Shown here: positions 25,089 to 32,778 of the stretch, in pieces
Layout of the letters: each line of letters begins with the position of its first letter
How positions within the stretch are numbered: position 1 is the stretch's first letter
Assembly: GCA_964458545.1 (NCBI GenBank)
Contig: CAYWJF010000001.1
Span: 1 to 64,000 of the forward strand
DNA from: JAYFNU01 sp964458545
GTDB lineage: Bacteria; Bacillota; Clostridia; Oscillospirales; Ruminococcaceae
Direction: 5' to 3'
Length of the DNA stretch: 64,000 bases
Translations under genes and position numbers: made by a program
Notes under the pieces: model-generated
The model's database searches: none
The model's input: the letters and a program-made list of their open reading frames with translations, nothing else
What the model was told of the DNA's origin: nothing

Positions 25089-25903
25089 ATCAGCATACCC
25101 TCCATTTCCTCGTCATCGAAGCGGTTGGCGATACTCATACAAAGCAGCACTATTACCATAAGCACCAGCGCCATTGCCGAACCGAGGTTCGGGTTGTAGG
25201 CGTTGCCGAGGAACTGCATTTCAATAAGGTCGCCTATTAGTATATTGCTTCCGCCGCCGAGCATCTTTGAAATAATGAAGGTGCTTATCGACGGTACGAA
25301 AACCATAGTTATTCCCGTCATTATGCCGGGAACAGAAAGCGGAATTACCACCTTGGACATTACCCGCCATCTGCTTGCGCCGAGGTCCTGCGCCGCTTCA
25401 ATAACGGAATTGTCTATCTTGGTCATTACCGAGTAAAGCGGAAGTATCATAAACGGCAGATAGTTATAGACCATACCGAGCACCACCGCGCCTTGAGTGT
25501 TTATCATCTGGAAGGGTCCGAGCCCGAACAGCCCGAAGAAGCGGTTGATAAGACCGTTGTTCTCAAGTATCGTCATCCACGAGTAGGTGCGAAGCAGAAA
25601 GTTCATCCACATAGGAAGCATTATAAGCATAAGCACCATAGACTGTCGCGTTCCGCGAAGACGCGAGATTGAGTAGGAAAGCGGAAAGGCAAGAACAACG
25701 CAGATAACTGTAGCGATAATGGCAAGCCAGATAGAACGCATAAAAACGCTCGCGTACTGCCCTATCCCCGAAAGGTTCTCGACGGTAAAGTGTCCCGCTT
25801 TATCGGTAAAGGCGTAATAACCGACGAGAAAGAGCGGAGCAACTATGAATATAATCATCCAGACAAGATAGGGCACGCTCGCGACTTTGGTTTTAAACTT
25901 CAT
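25085..25903 (-). CDS. potB: Spermidine/putrescine ABC transporter permease PotB
   Basis: A 272-aa permease with six membrane helices and the EAA motif (EAAQDLGASRWRVMSKVVIPLS). MLPMWMNFLLRTYSW around residue 95 is characteristic of PotB. The end overlaps the potC start (ATGA type). It lies three bases after potA in the same operon. Confidence 0.95.
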   Translation of the reverse strand: MKFKTKVASVPYLVWMIIFIVAPLFLVGYYAFTDKAGHFTVENLSGIGQYASVFMRSIWLAIIATVICVVLAFPLSYSISRLRGTRQSMVLMLIMLPMWMNFLLRTYSWMTILENNGLINRFFGLFGLGPFQMINTQGAVVLGMVYNYLPFMILPLYSVMTKIDNSVIEAAQDLGASRWRVMSKVVIPLSVPGIMTGITMVFVPSISTFIISKMLGGGSNILIGDLIEMQFLGNAYNPNLGSAMALVLMVIVLLCMSIANRFDDEEMEGMLI

Positions 25904-25906
25904 CGC

Positions 25907-26956
25907 TTACGCCTCCTCCATCTTTTTCATGATGTGGATTTCCTCTGGTCCTATCTTCATTCCGACAAGCTGACCGGGTTCCGCGCTCTTTGTGGAATGT
26001 ATCTTCCAATCGAAACCCGCTTGCTCAACTATCATCTCGAAATGAACGCCCTTAAAGACCACGCTCTTCACTATGCCTGTAAGCTGACCGCGTGCGGGAG
26101 AAACTATCTCAATATCCTCGGGGCGCACAACGACCTGAACAAATTCGTCCTTTCTGAAGCCCTTGTCTACGCACTCGAACCGCTCGCTTGCGAAGGTAAC
26201 GTCGAAGTCCTTGTGCATAATTCCGTCAAGTATGTTGCTTTCGCCAATAAAGTCAGCGACGAAGGCGTTGACGGGCTCGTTATAGATATCCTGAGGCGAG
26301 CCTATCTGCTGGATAATTCCGCCGTTCATAACAACAACGGTATCCGACATGGTAAGCGCCTCTTCTTGGTCGTGTGTAACGTAGATAAAGGTAATATCGA
26401 GGCTTTGCTGGATACGCTTAAGCTCCACTTGCATATCCTTGCGAAGCTTTAAATCGAGCGCGCCAAGAGGCTCGTCGAGAAGAAGTATTCTCGGCTCATT
26501 CACAAGCGCGCGGGCTATAGCGACACGCTGTTGCTGACCGCCCGACATACTGCCTATGTTTCTCGCTTCAAACCCGCGAAGGTTAACAAGCTCGAGCATC
26601 TCGTTTACCTTTGATTTTATTTCGCTCTCCTCCACCTTTTTAAGCCGAAGACCGAAGGCGACGTTCTCAAAAACGTTAAGGTGCGGAAAAAGTGCGTAAC
26701 GCTGAAAGACGGTATTTACCTCGCGCTTATAGGGAGGCAGATGGGTTATATCCTTTCCATCAAAAAACACCCTGCCGCTGTCGGGTATAAGGAAGCCCCC
26801 GATAATGCGCAGAGTTGTCGTCTTTCCGCAGCCCGACGGCCCGAGAAGGGTAACAAACTCCTCATCGTGGATATCAAGGCTGAGATTATTCAATACGGTT
26901 TCTCCGTCGAACGCGACGGAACAGTTATCAATGCGTACAAGTACATTGTTTTCCAT
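25907..26956 (-). CDS. potA: Spermidine/putrescine ABC transporter ATPase PotA
   Basis: A 349-aa ATPase: Walker A GPSGCGKTTTLR, Q-loop VFQRYALFPHL, signature MSGGQQQRVAIARA, Walker B ILLLDEPLGALD, then a C-terminal TOBE domain (about 270-345). The frame is open further up to 27148, but the family start is MENNVLVRID at 26956 after AAAGGGG; the extra 64 codons are the untranslated leader. It is first in the potABCD operon, with a strong promoter at 27120-27148 and a leader of about 155 nt. Confidence 0.95.
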   Translation of the reverse strand: MENNVLVRIDNCSVAFDGETVLNNLSLDIHDEEFVTLLGPSGCGKTTTLRIIGGFLIPDSGRVFFDGKDITHLPPYKREVNTVFQRYALFPHLNVFENVAFGLRLKKVEESEIKSKVNEMLELVNLRGFEARNIGSMSGGQQQRVAIARALVNEPRILLLDEPLGALDLKLRKDMQVELKRIQQSLDITFIYVTHDQEEALTMSDTVVVMNGGIIQQIGSPQDIYNEPVNAFVADFIGESNILDGIMHKDFDVTFASERFECVDKGFRKDEFVQVVVRPEDIEIVSPARGQLTGIVKSVVFKGVHFEMIVEQAGFDWKIHSTKSAEPGQLVGMKIGPEEIHIMKKMEEA

Positions 26957-27112
26957 AACGAAAACACCCCTTTGCGGATTATTTTTGCTCTCGCCTTTTT
27001 GACGAGCGACAACGGCTCCGTACCACCCCGCAAAAGGTTTGTTACACCACGGATATTTCCGGGCTTCAGCGGTCAGGTCAATTGTCGGGTTTCTTGTCGT
27101 ATTTTTTGACAA
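26957..27112 (-). other. Long 5' leader of potABCD
   Basis: About 155 nt lie between the probable transcription start (about 27112) and the potA ATG. It contains a possible hairpin near the gene (CTCG at about 27003 pairing with CGAG at about 26990) and a GGGGTGGTACGG segment. No known riboswitch class is recognised. A leader of this length before a polyamine transporter may be regulatory. Confidence 0.4.
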
Positions 27113-27119
27113 TAACAAT

Positions 27120-27148
27120 AATATATATGCCTTTACACGGTTTGTCAA
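27120..27148 (-). promoter_or_regulatory. potABCD promoter
   Basis: Minus strand TTGACA (27148-27143), 17-bp spacer, TATATT (27125-27120). The 27149-27350 stretch beyond it is AT-rich and I see nothing else in it. Confidence 0.85.
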
Positions 27149-27352
27149 TATCTTTTAAATTCTTTTATTATCCGTAATTTTCTGAAATTAGCCGTAACGG
27201 CGTAAAGGCTATGCCCATTTTTCTTAAATTTACTCTGTATATCTATTGCTTACTCGCAATACCTCACTTTTCATTTGCGTTTAGCTCTTCATATAATTTA
27301 AATATCCGAAAAAGTTTTTACCACTTAAAGTTTATTAAATTTATACAAAAGG

Positions 27353-27379
27353 AAAGCGGGCGCTGTAAGCGTCCGCTTT
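27353..27379 (-). terminator. Terminator of the DUF4230 gene
   Basis: AAAGCGGGCGC (27353-27363) and GCGTCCGCTTT (27369-27379) form an 11-bp stem with one G-T pair; on the minus strand TTTCCTTTT follows. Confidence 0.8.
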
Positions 27380-27382
27380 TTG

Positions 27383-28489
27383 TTATTCAATAATAAGTTT
27401 GTATTCTTCGCTTACCGATTGCACTATCGGTGAAAAGATATTTACCGCCGCTTCCTTTGCCGCCGCGTCAGCCGCCGTGAGGTTCTCCTTTGTGTCAAGC
27501 GCCGATTTTATTGAGTTTGCGACGCCGCGTTCAAATTCGTTTTGCTGCTCAGGCGAAAGGGAGATGTCACCGAAGGAGAGGAAGCCGTTTTCGGTATCGC
27601 TGTACTCGGTCTTAGTCACGTCGTATTCAGAAAGATACAGATATGCGGGTGGTAGCTTTACCGTGACTGTTTTCGCTTCGGTGTCTACCGTTATGCCGCC
27701 CTCGTCAAACGAGGCGAGGTCTATCGCGAAATGCCCCGTGCCAAAGGAACGAACGTACTGTGATTTTTTAAAGATATCTAAATCGAGAAAGGACTGGGAA
27801 AGCTCGCTTTCGACGGTAACGTCACGGGTGTAAACAACCAGCGTCTGCTGTTTCTTCGCTTCGCCCAAAATAGGCTCTTTAAAGTCGCTTTCATCTATAG
27901 TAAAGCCGTCTATTATCTCCGACGCTTTATCCTTCGCCGCGTGGTATAGCTCCTTTGCCTTTCCTACCGCGTCAAAGCTTGTAAAGCGGGAAACCATTAA
28001 GGCAAGCGCCGCCGCCACAACAAGAAGGCTAATTAAGCGAATAAGAAAACGGATAAAGCCGAGCTTTCTCTTGCGTTCTCGTTTTTTCTCTTTCTTTTCT
28101 TCTTTTAGCGCCGCCTTGCGTGCCTTTTCCACCGCTTTTTCATCAAGCTCGGGCTCGGTTATCTGTAAATCTGCCTCAGAATAAAGTCTGCCGTGCGGTT
28201 CCTCTTTAGGCGCAACGGGATAGCGCTCCTCAAGCTGCTCGGCATAATGACCACGCACGGGTTCGTTCACCGACTTTTCCGTAGGAGCAGCGTGAAAAAC
28301 TCGTGTTCCCTGCCCGATACTGTTAATATCATGCTCATGCTTTATGCTTTTTCTTAATTGAGCTATATCGTTATCTGTTTTGCTCTCTTTATTACTTTCG
28401 CTCATAAGAAGCTCGGCAAGGGCGTTAGCCCTGCGAAGCCGCTCTTCTCTTGAAAGCTCGGCGGTTGTGCCGCCGTTATTCTCGCTCAT
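27383..28489 (-). CDS. DUF4230 domain membrane protein
   Basis: A 368-aa protein. The N-terminal 145 residues are charged and probably cytoplasmic, ending in an extremely Lys/Glu/Arg-rich stretch; one membrane helix lies at about 146-168; the extracellular remainder fits DUF4230 (LVVYTRDVTVESEL, GHFAIDLASFDEGGITVD, KTVTVKLPPAYLYLSEYD). The family has no settled function. It has its own promoter (28520-28548) and terminator, so it is a single gene. The long cytoplasmic head is longer than in most family members I recall. Confidence 0.8.
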   Translation of the reverse strand: MSENNGGTTAELSREERLRRANALAELLMSESNKESKTDNDIAQLRKSIKHEHDINSIGQGTRVFHAAPTEKSVNEPVRGHYAEQLEERYPVAPKEEPHGRLYSEADLQITEPELDEKAVEKARKAALKEEKKEKKRERKRKLGFIRFLIRLISLLVVAAALALMVSRFTSFDAVGKAKELYHAAKDKASEIIDGFTIDESDFKEPILGEAKKQQTLVVYTRDVTVESELSQSFLDLDIFKKSQYVRSFGTGHFAIDLASFDEGGITVDTEAKTVTVKLPPAYLYLSEYDVTKTEYSDTENGFLSFGDISLSPEQQNEFERGVANSIKSALDTKENLTAADAAAKEAAVNIFSPIVQSVSEEYKLIIE

Positions 28490-28519
28490 TGCAATACCTC
28501 CGTGACATCTATCTACTTA

Positions 28520-28548
28520 ATTATACTTTCTACAGCGGGATATTACAA
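28520..28548 (-). promoter_or_regulatory. Promoter of the DUF4230 gene
   Basis: Minus strand TTGTAA (28548-28543), 17-bp spacer, TATAAT (28525-28520). Confidence 0.75.
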
Positions 28549-28571
28549 CATTTTTCGCGGGCAGGCGTATA

Positions 28572-28600
28572 TAAAAAGAGCAGGCTTTACAGCCTGCTCT
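28572..28600 (-). terminator. Terminator of the rpsF-ssb-rpsR operon
   Basis: AGAGCAGGC (28577-28585), loop, GCCTGCTCT (28592-28600), with a T-run on the minus strand (28576-28572). Confidence 0.9.
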
Positions 28601-28608
28601 TAGTTTTA

Positions 28609-28929
28609 TTAGTCGTTTACGTAAGGCAGAAGCGCTATCTGGCGAGCTCTCTTTATAGCCGTCGTGAGGTCGCGCTGATGCTTCGCGCAGGTGCCGGTTA
28701 CACGGCGGGGTACTATCTTCGCGCGTTCGGATATGAACTTGCGAAGACGGGCGACATCCTTATAGTCGATTTCGCCGAGCGTTCTGTCTACACAGAACTG
28801 GCAAACCTTCTTGCGGCGCGGGCGGGGACCGCCGGGGCCGTTGTTATAGCTGCGTCTTTCTCCTCTGTCGCTTCTTTCGGGCCTTTCGGTCCTTTCAGCG
28901 ACGGGAGCTCTGTTTTCAACGTTTTCCAT
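28609..28929 (-). CDS. rpsR: 30S ribosomal protein S18
   Basis: A 106-aa S18. The core (about 40-106) has KKVCQFCVD, IDYKDVARLRKFISERAKI and TGTCAKHQRDL, keeping the zinc-type cysteines. The first 38 residues form an Arg/Glu/Gly-rich extension that is longer than in Bacillus S18 (79 aa in total). It is the last gene of rpsF-ssb-rpsR, the standard bacterial order. Confidence 0.97.
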   Translation of the reverse strand: MENVENRAPVAERTERPERSDRGERRSYNNGPGGPRPRRKKVCQFCVDRTLGEIDYKDVARLRKFISERAKIVPRRVTGTCAKHQRDLTTAIKRARQIALLPYVND

Positions 28930-28957
28930 TATGAAAATACTCCTTAAATTTCAATTA

Positions 28958-29404
28958 TCAGAACGGAAGGTCCTCGTCATTGTCGATAACAGCGAAATCG
29001 TCGTTATCGCCCGCCGAAAAGCTGGGTTCCTCAGCTACGGGTAAATCAGCGCGCGGTTCGTAGCCGCCGCCTGCCGCGTTGGGGTTTCTGCTTTCGGTGA
29101 AGTATACGTTATCCGCAAGAATCTCGAAAGCCTTGCGGTTTTTGCCTTCCTTGTCGGTATAGGCCCGCGTTTGTATCGAGCCCGAAATAGCCATCATCTG
29201 CCCCTTTTTGAAGTAGCGGCAGATAAACTCGGCGGTGTTGCGCCACGCGACTATATCAATAAAGTCAGTCTGGCGTTCCGCGCCTTGCTTAACGTAGGAA
29301 CGGTTAACGGCAATCGAAAAGGTCGTCACCGCGATGTTTGACGGGGTACGCCGCAATTCCGGGTCTGCTGTTAAGCGCCCCATAAGTGCAACTTGATTTA
29401 ACAT
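28958..29404 (-). CDS. ssb: Single-stranded DNA-binding protein
   Basis: A 148-aa SSB: OB fold about 1-105 (MLNQVALMGRLTADPELR, then FIDIVAWRNTAEF), short linker and the acidic C-terminal tip DEDLPF that binds replication and repair partners. It lies between the S6 and S18 genes as in most Bacillota. Confidence 0.97.
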   Translation of the reverse strand: MLNQVALMGRLTADPELRRTPSNIAVTTFSIAVNRSYVKQGAERQTDFIDIVAWRNTAEFICRYFKKGQMMAISGSIQTRAYTDKEGKNRKAFEILADNVYFTESRNPNAAGGGYEPRADLPVAEEPSFSAGDNDDFAVIDNDEDLPF

Positions 29405-29424
29405 CTTCGTCCTCCTACTTTTGT

Positions 29425-29712
29425 TTACGCTGTTTTGCGAACGATAATAGAGCGAAGCACGCCGTCAGTAATCTTGTAGATACGGTCAAGCTCTTTTATG
29501 AACTCGCCTTCGCTTGTGAAATTAACAAGAACGTAATAGCCTTCCGTCTCGTCCTCGATTTCATAAGCGAGTCTACGCTTACCCCATTCGTCAACCGAAT
29601 CGATTTTGCCGTTGGCTTCGATAAGCTTTGTAAACTTTTCGATAAGAGCCTTAGTTGCGTCTTCGTCGAGCTTCGTGTTGAGTACCATAATGGTTTCGTA
29701 ACTTGCAGTCAT
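29425..29712 (-). CDS. rpsF: 30S ribosomal protein S6
   Basis: A 95-aa S6 with the ferredoxin-like fold (YETIMVLNTKLDEDATKALI, WGKRRLAYEI, GYYVLVNF). The open frame starts at a GTG inside the ribosome site GGAGGTG; the ATG at 29712, eight bases after GGAGG, is the start. First gene of the operon, with a near-consensus promoter and a leader with two hairpins, perhaps bound by the S6:S18 complex. Confidence 0.97.
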   Translation of the reverse strand: MTASYETIMVLNTKLDEDATKALIEKFTKLIEANGKIDSVDEWGKRRLAYEIEDETEGYYVLVNFTSEGEFIKELDRIYKITDGVLRSIIVRKTA

Positions 29713-29720
29713 TATTTGCA

Positions 29721-29782
29721 CCTCCTTTTGGACTTAAGGCCCGCTTTCACGGGCAAGGATTTGCGCCTTTCGCGGCACAAAG
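29721..29782 (-). promoter_or_regulatory. rpsF leader with two hairpins (candidate S6:S18 site)
   Basis: On the minus strand TTTGTGCC pairs with GGCGCAAA and, next, GCCCG pairs with CGGGC, directly before GGAGG. Known rpsF leaders in many bacteria carry an S6:S18-binding RNA; I infer but cannot prove that this is one. Confidence 0.45.
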
Positions 29783-29789
29783 CTTATAC

Positions 29790-29818
29790 ATTATAACAAC
29801 ACAGCGGCACAATGTCAA
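29790..29818 (-). promoter_or_regulatory. rpsF operon promoter
   Basis: Minus strand TTGACA (29818-29813), 17-bp spacer, TATAAT (29795-29790): full consensus. Confidence 0.9.
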
Positions 29819-29834
29819 ATAAAAAAATGCTATT

Positions 29835-30752
29835 TTATGCCGTTGGTATCATTAAAAATGTCGCTATGGAAGTTATGAAAAAAAGCACGCCTAAAAGTAT
29901 CTGAACAGCAAGGACGCTGGGACCTCCGCGCAGCTTCAGCTTCTCTTTAAACTCTGCTTCTCCGCGGCTTTCGGAGCGAAGCTTTAATATCTGTTTCTTT
30001 GCGCTTAGGCGGTAGATATAAACCGCAAAAAGCCCATAGACTAAATGAAGCGCGAGTAACAGCACCGAGCAGATGCTTGCCGCCGTTTCGAGAAGCGCGG
30101 TAGGCAGCATTACGGGTATTCCCATAGGAATAAGGTACTGCGTAAGCGCCGTGGGAATAGCGAGTACAATCTCTGCGACAGCCGCAACGGCAGCGAGCCA
30201 CCATATCTTGCGGTAGCAGAAGTATACGGTCGGGAATATCGCGGCGCTTAAGGTAAACGCCGTTTTCTTGCCCGTTTCAAGCTGGGACTTAAAATAATAT
30301 AAATAATAGTTTGCGCTTGTGCCGATATAAGACGCCCAGTCACGCGCGGCAATTCCGTCTATCTTCTCCTCGGGCGGAATCTCCTCAAGCTCGCCTTCAT
30401 CGTTGCGGAAAAGCATCTCGCCGTATTCCTGCTGTATCCCGCCCAAAACAGAGCGCCGTTCCTCCGTAGGCGAGCCACTTTTATACTCAAAGCCGCAGTA
30501 GTTGCAAAACCTACCCTCCTCGGCGTTTTCGCGTCCGCAACGTGGGCAGGTGACAGTTCGACGACTGATACTAACCTTGTCCGCCGACCACTCGAAGCCC
30601 TTCTCGTGCTTTTTTGCGTTCGCGCACTCGCCGTGCTCCTTATAGCAGTCATAGTGGTGGGGAGTTCCACATTCGGGGCAGACGGTAATGATATCCTCGG
30701 GCTTTAATTCCTTTTTGCAGTATGGGCAAATCACGCCCTCGTAAATAAACAT
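29835..30752 (-). CDS. RING-like/zinc-ribbon membrane protein
   Basis: A 305-aa protein. Residues 1-45 hold a RING-like zinc domain (CPYCKKEL, CPECGTPHHYDCY), followed by a second zinc ribbon (CPRCGREN, FCNYCGFEY) at about 69-90. After an acidic linker the C-terminal part has about four membrane helices with KTAFTLSAAIFPTVYFCYRK, like DUF2628-type small membrane proteins. The start at 30752 (ribosome site AAAGGA) is preferred to the upstream ATG-like codon at 30785. Its promoter shares a palindrome with that of prfB. The function is unknown; proteins of this build may sense envelope state or act in membrane protein quality control, which is conjecture. Confidence 0.75.
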   Translation of the reverse strand: MFIYEGVICPYCKKELKPEDIITVCPECGTPHHYDCYKEHGECANAKKHEKGFEWSADKVSISRRTVTCPRCGRENAEEGRFCNYCGFEYKSGSPTEERRSVLGGIQQEYGEMLFRNDEGELEEIPPEEKIDGIAARDWASYIGTSANYYLYYFKSQLETGKKTAFTLSAAIFPTVYFCYRKIWWLAAVAAVAEIVLAIPTALTQYLIPMGIPVMLPTALLETAASICSVLLLALHLVYGLFAVYIYRLSAKKQILKLRSESRGEAEFKEKLKLRGGPSVLAVQILLGVLFFITSIATFLMIPTA

Positions 30753-30791
30753 AGCTATCCTTTCTGGAAACCTGCAGATTGACATTTATCT

Positions 30792-30859
30792 ATAATATAA
30801 CATAATTGTTAAAAAATCAAAAATATATTTTTGATTTTTCACTTTATATTGTGTATAAT
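30792..30859. promoter_or_regulatory. Divergent promoters sharing a 28-bp palindrome
   Basis: A perfect 28-bp AT palindrome spans 30812-30839. Its right arm holds TTGATT (30831-30836), 17 bp before TATAAT (30854-30859) for prfB. Its left arm holds the mirror TTGATT (30820-30815, minus), 17 bp before TATTAT (30797-30792) for the zinc-ribbon gene. Confidence 0.8.
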
Positions 30860-30892
30860 TATCGGGATATAATAACGACAGGAAAATAAAGT

Positions 30893-32008
30893 ATGATTTT
30901 AGTTGATGACTACAACCAAAGAATAGACGCGGCAAGGGCGCAGATAGACGAAATAATCACCGCCTTTAACCTTGAAAGCGTAGAAAAGGAGCTTAAGGAA
31001 ATAGAGACGGTCACCTCAAGCGCGGACTTTTGGAACGCGCCGGAAAAGACTAAGGACGTGCTCTCCCGCCAAAGCGCGCTTAAAGCAAAGCTCTCTGACG
31101 CGAAGGCGCTGCGTTCCAAGCTTGAGGACACGGAAACCCTCATCGAAATAGCCGTGGAGGCGGACGACGAGGGGATGATAGAGGAGATAGAAAGCGAGCT
31201 TAAGGGGCTTGAAACACTCGTTGAGCAACAGAAACTTGCGACCCTGCTTACGGGCGAATATGACAAGAACAACGCTATACTCACCTTCCACGCGGGTGCG
31301 GGCGGTACCGAGGCGCAGGACTGGGCGGAGATGCTCTACCGTATGTACACCCGCTTCGCCGCGGCGCATAATTTTAAAGTAAAGGTGCTTGATTATCTTG
31401 ACGGCGAAGAGGCGGGCATTAAGAGCGCGTCTATACTCATTGAAGGACACAACGCCTACGGCTATCTTAAAAGCGAGAACGGCGTTCACCGCCTTGTTCG
31501 TGTTTCCCCCTTCGACGCGTCGGGCAGACGCCACACCTCCTTCGCGTCGCTTGAGGTTATGCCCGATATCGGCGACGATATGCAACTTGAAATACGCGAA
31601 GAGGACATTAAGATGGACGTCTACCGCTCAAGCGGCGCGGGTGGTCAGCACGTTAACAAAACCTCCTCTGCGGTACGTTTAACCCATATACCGACGGGCA
31701 TAGTCGTAAACTGCCAGAACGAACGCAGCCAGTTTCAAAACCGCGATATGTGTATGAAGATGCTCAAGGCAAAGCTAATTCAGATAAAGGAACAAGAGCA
31801 TTTAGACAAGATAGAAGACATTAAGGGCAACCAGATGGAAATAGCTTGGGGGTCGCAGATACGAAGCTACGTCTTTATGCCCTACACTCTCGTTAAAGAC
31901 CACCGCTCGGGCTATGAGATGGGCAACGTCACCGCCGTAATGGACGGCGACCTCGACGGCTTTATTAATGCCTATCTCATTATGAAGAGTAGAGAAGAGA
32001 ATTCGTAA
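30893..32008 (+). CDS. prfB: Peptide chain release factor 2
   Basis: A 371-aa RF2 that ends translation at UGA and UAA. The codon-reading loop region is VSPFDASGRRHTSF (the anticodon tripeptide region of RF2 type) and the hydrolysis motif is GAGGQHVNKTSSAVR. The coding frame is continuous from ATG 30893, so the usual programmed +1 frameshift near codon 26 is absent. The promoter is half of the shared palindrome. queT begins one base after its stop. Confidence 0.97.
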   Translation: MILVDDYNQRIDAARAQIDEIITAFNLESVEKELKEIETVTSSADFWNAPEKTKDVLSRQSALKAKLSDAKALRSKLEDTETLIEIAVEADDEGMIEEIESELKGLETLVEQQKLATLLTGEYDKNNAILTFHAGAGGTEAQDWAEMLYRMYTRFAAAHNFKVKVLDYLDGEEAGIKSASILIEGHNAYGYLKSENGVHRLVRVSPFDASGRRHTSFASLEVMPDIGDDMQLEIREEDIKMDVYRSSGAGGQHVNKTSSAVRLTHIPTGIVVNCQNERSQFQNRDMCMKMLKAKLIQIKEQEHLDKIEDIKGNQMEIAWGSQIRSYVFMPYTLVKDHRSGYEMGNVTAVMDGDLDGFINAYLIMKSREENS

Positions 32009-32009
32009 G

Positions 32010-32543
32010 ATGAAGAACCGCTCGGCAAGACGCATTACCTCAGCGGCGCTTATCGCCGCCATATACGCCGCGCTTTCGCTTGCGCTCGCTCCCTTTTCCT
32101 TCGGGCAGGTTCAGGTGCGCGTGTCAGAGGCGCTTACTATGCTCTGCGTTTTCAGCCCCGCCGCAATATGGGGCGTAACGCTCGGCTGCTTTATTACGAA
32201 CCTAATCGGCGTGCTTATGGGCGCAAATATCTTAGGCGTTGTGGACGTTTTCACAGGCACGGCGGCTACGCTTATAGCGGCGCTGCTAACCTATAAGCTC
32301 GGTAATATAAGAATTAAGGGCTTCCCTCTTGTCGCGTCGATACCGCCCGTTGTTTTAAACGGCGTTATAATCGGCACCGAGCTTTTCATCTTCCTTATGC
32401 CCGCCGCCGCGAATATCGGCGTGCTTTTGGGGCTTATCGGCTCGGTTGCGCTCGGCGAGGTTATCTCCTGCACCATCATAGGCTCTTTGCTTGTAAGGAC
32501 GCTTGAAAACACAGGACTCGCGAAAACCTTAACGGAGCTCTAA
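32010..32543 (+). CDS. queT: Queuosine precursor transporter QueT (ECF S component)
   Basis: A 177-aa membrane protein with about six helices. FGQVQVRVSEALTMLCVFSP near residue 30 is the QueT signature; later GVTLGCFITNLIG and GEVISCTIIG fit as well. QueT proteins bind a queuosine precursor and pair with a shared ECF energy module, which is not in the window. It starts right after prfB, so it is co-transcribed and has no preQ1 riboswitch of its own. Confidence 0.9.
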   Translation: MKNRSARRITSAALIAAIYAALSLALAPFSFGQVQVRVSEALTMLCVFSPAAIWGVTLGCFITNLIGVLMGANILGVVDVFTGTAATLIAALLTYKLGNIRIKGFPLVASIPPVVLNGVIIGTELFIFLMPAAANIGVLLGLIGSVALGEVISCTIIGSLLVRTLENTGLAKTLTEL

Positions 32544-32774
32544 ATAAACAAAGCTCTCTCAATTTCAACGAAAAGAAGAATAGCTTCTTCTGTTCTTCAA
32601 ATGCCAAACTCGACGCAGCAAAAACAAAACATAAACAAAACTCGCCGAAAGTCCAAAAAAAAAGAAGAACGGCTCCGCCGTTCTTCCAATAACAAAACTC
32701 GCCGAAAGTCCAAAAAAAAGAACGGCTCCGCCGTTCTTCCAATAACAAAACTCGCCGAAAGGCGAGTTTTGTTT
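32544..32774 (+). repeat. Second terminator-arm repeat array
   Basis: Units begin with AACAAAACTCGCCGAAAG at 32634, 32691 and 32744 (57 and 53 bp apart). Each is followed by an A-run, a triloop hairpin AGAACGGC-TCC-GCCGTTCT and CCAAT. A degenerate piece with the same opening (ATAAACAAAG) follows the queT stop and has its own AGAAG/CTTCT hairpin. The last unit pairs with its reverse complement to make the terminator. It fills the gap between queT and hisK. Confidence 0.88.
32744..32774. terminator. Bidirectional terminator of queT and the his operon
   Basis: AACAAAACTCGCC (32744-32756), loop GAAA, GGCGAGTTTTGTT (32761-32773): perfect 13-bp stem with A/T flanks, serving both strands. Confidence 0.9.
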
Positions 32775-32778
32775 ATGT

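Noticed and set aside
26957..27112. T-box in the potA leader (GGGGTGGTACGG resembles the T-box core)
   Set aside because: The leader is too short, lacks stem I features and an antiterminator/terminator pair, and a polyamine transporter is not a T-box target.
27149..27350. Hidden gene in the AT-rich gap after the pot promoter
   Set aside because: A 60-aa plus-strand frame exists but has no ribosome site and has random, Phe/Lys-rich content.
31990..32010. preQ1 riboswitch before queT
   Set aside because: queT follows prfB after one base, so there is no leader.
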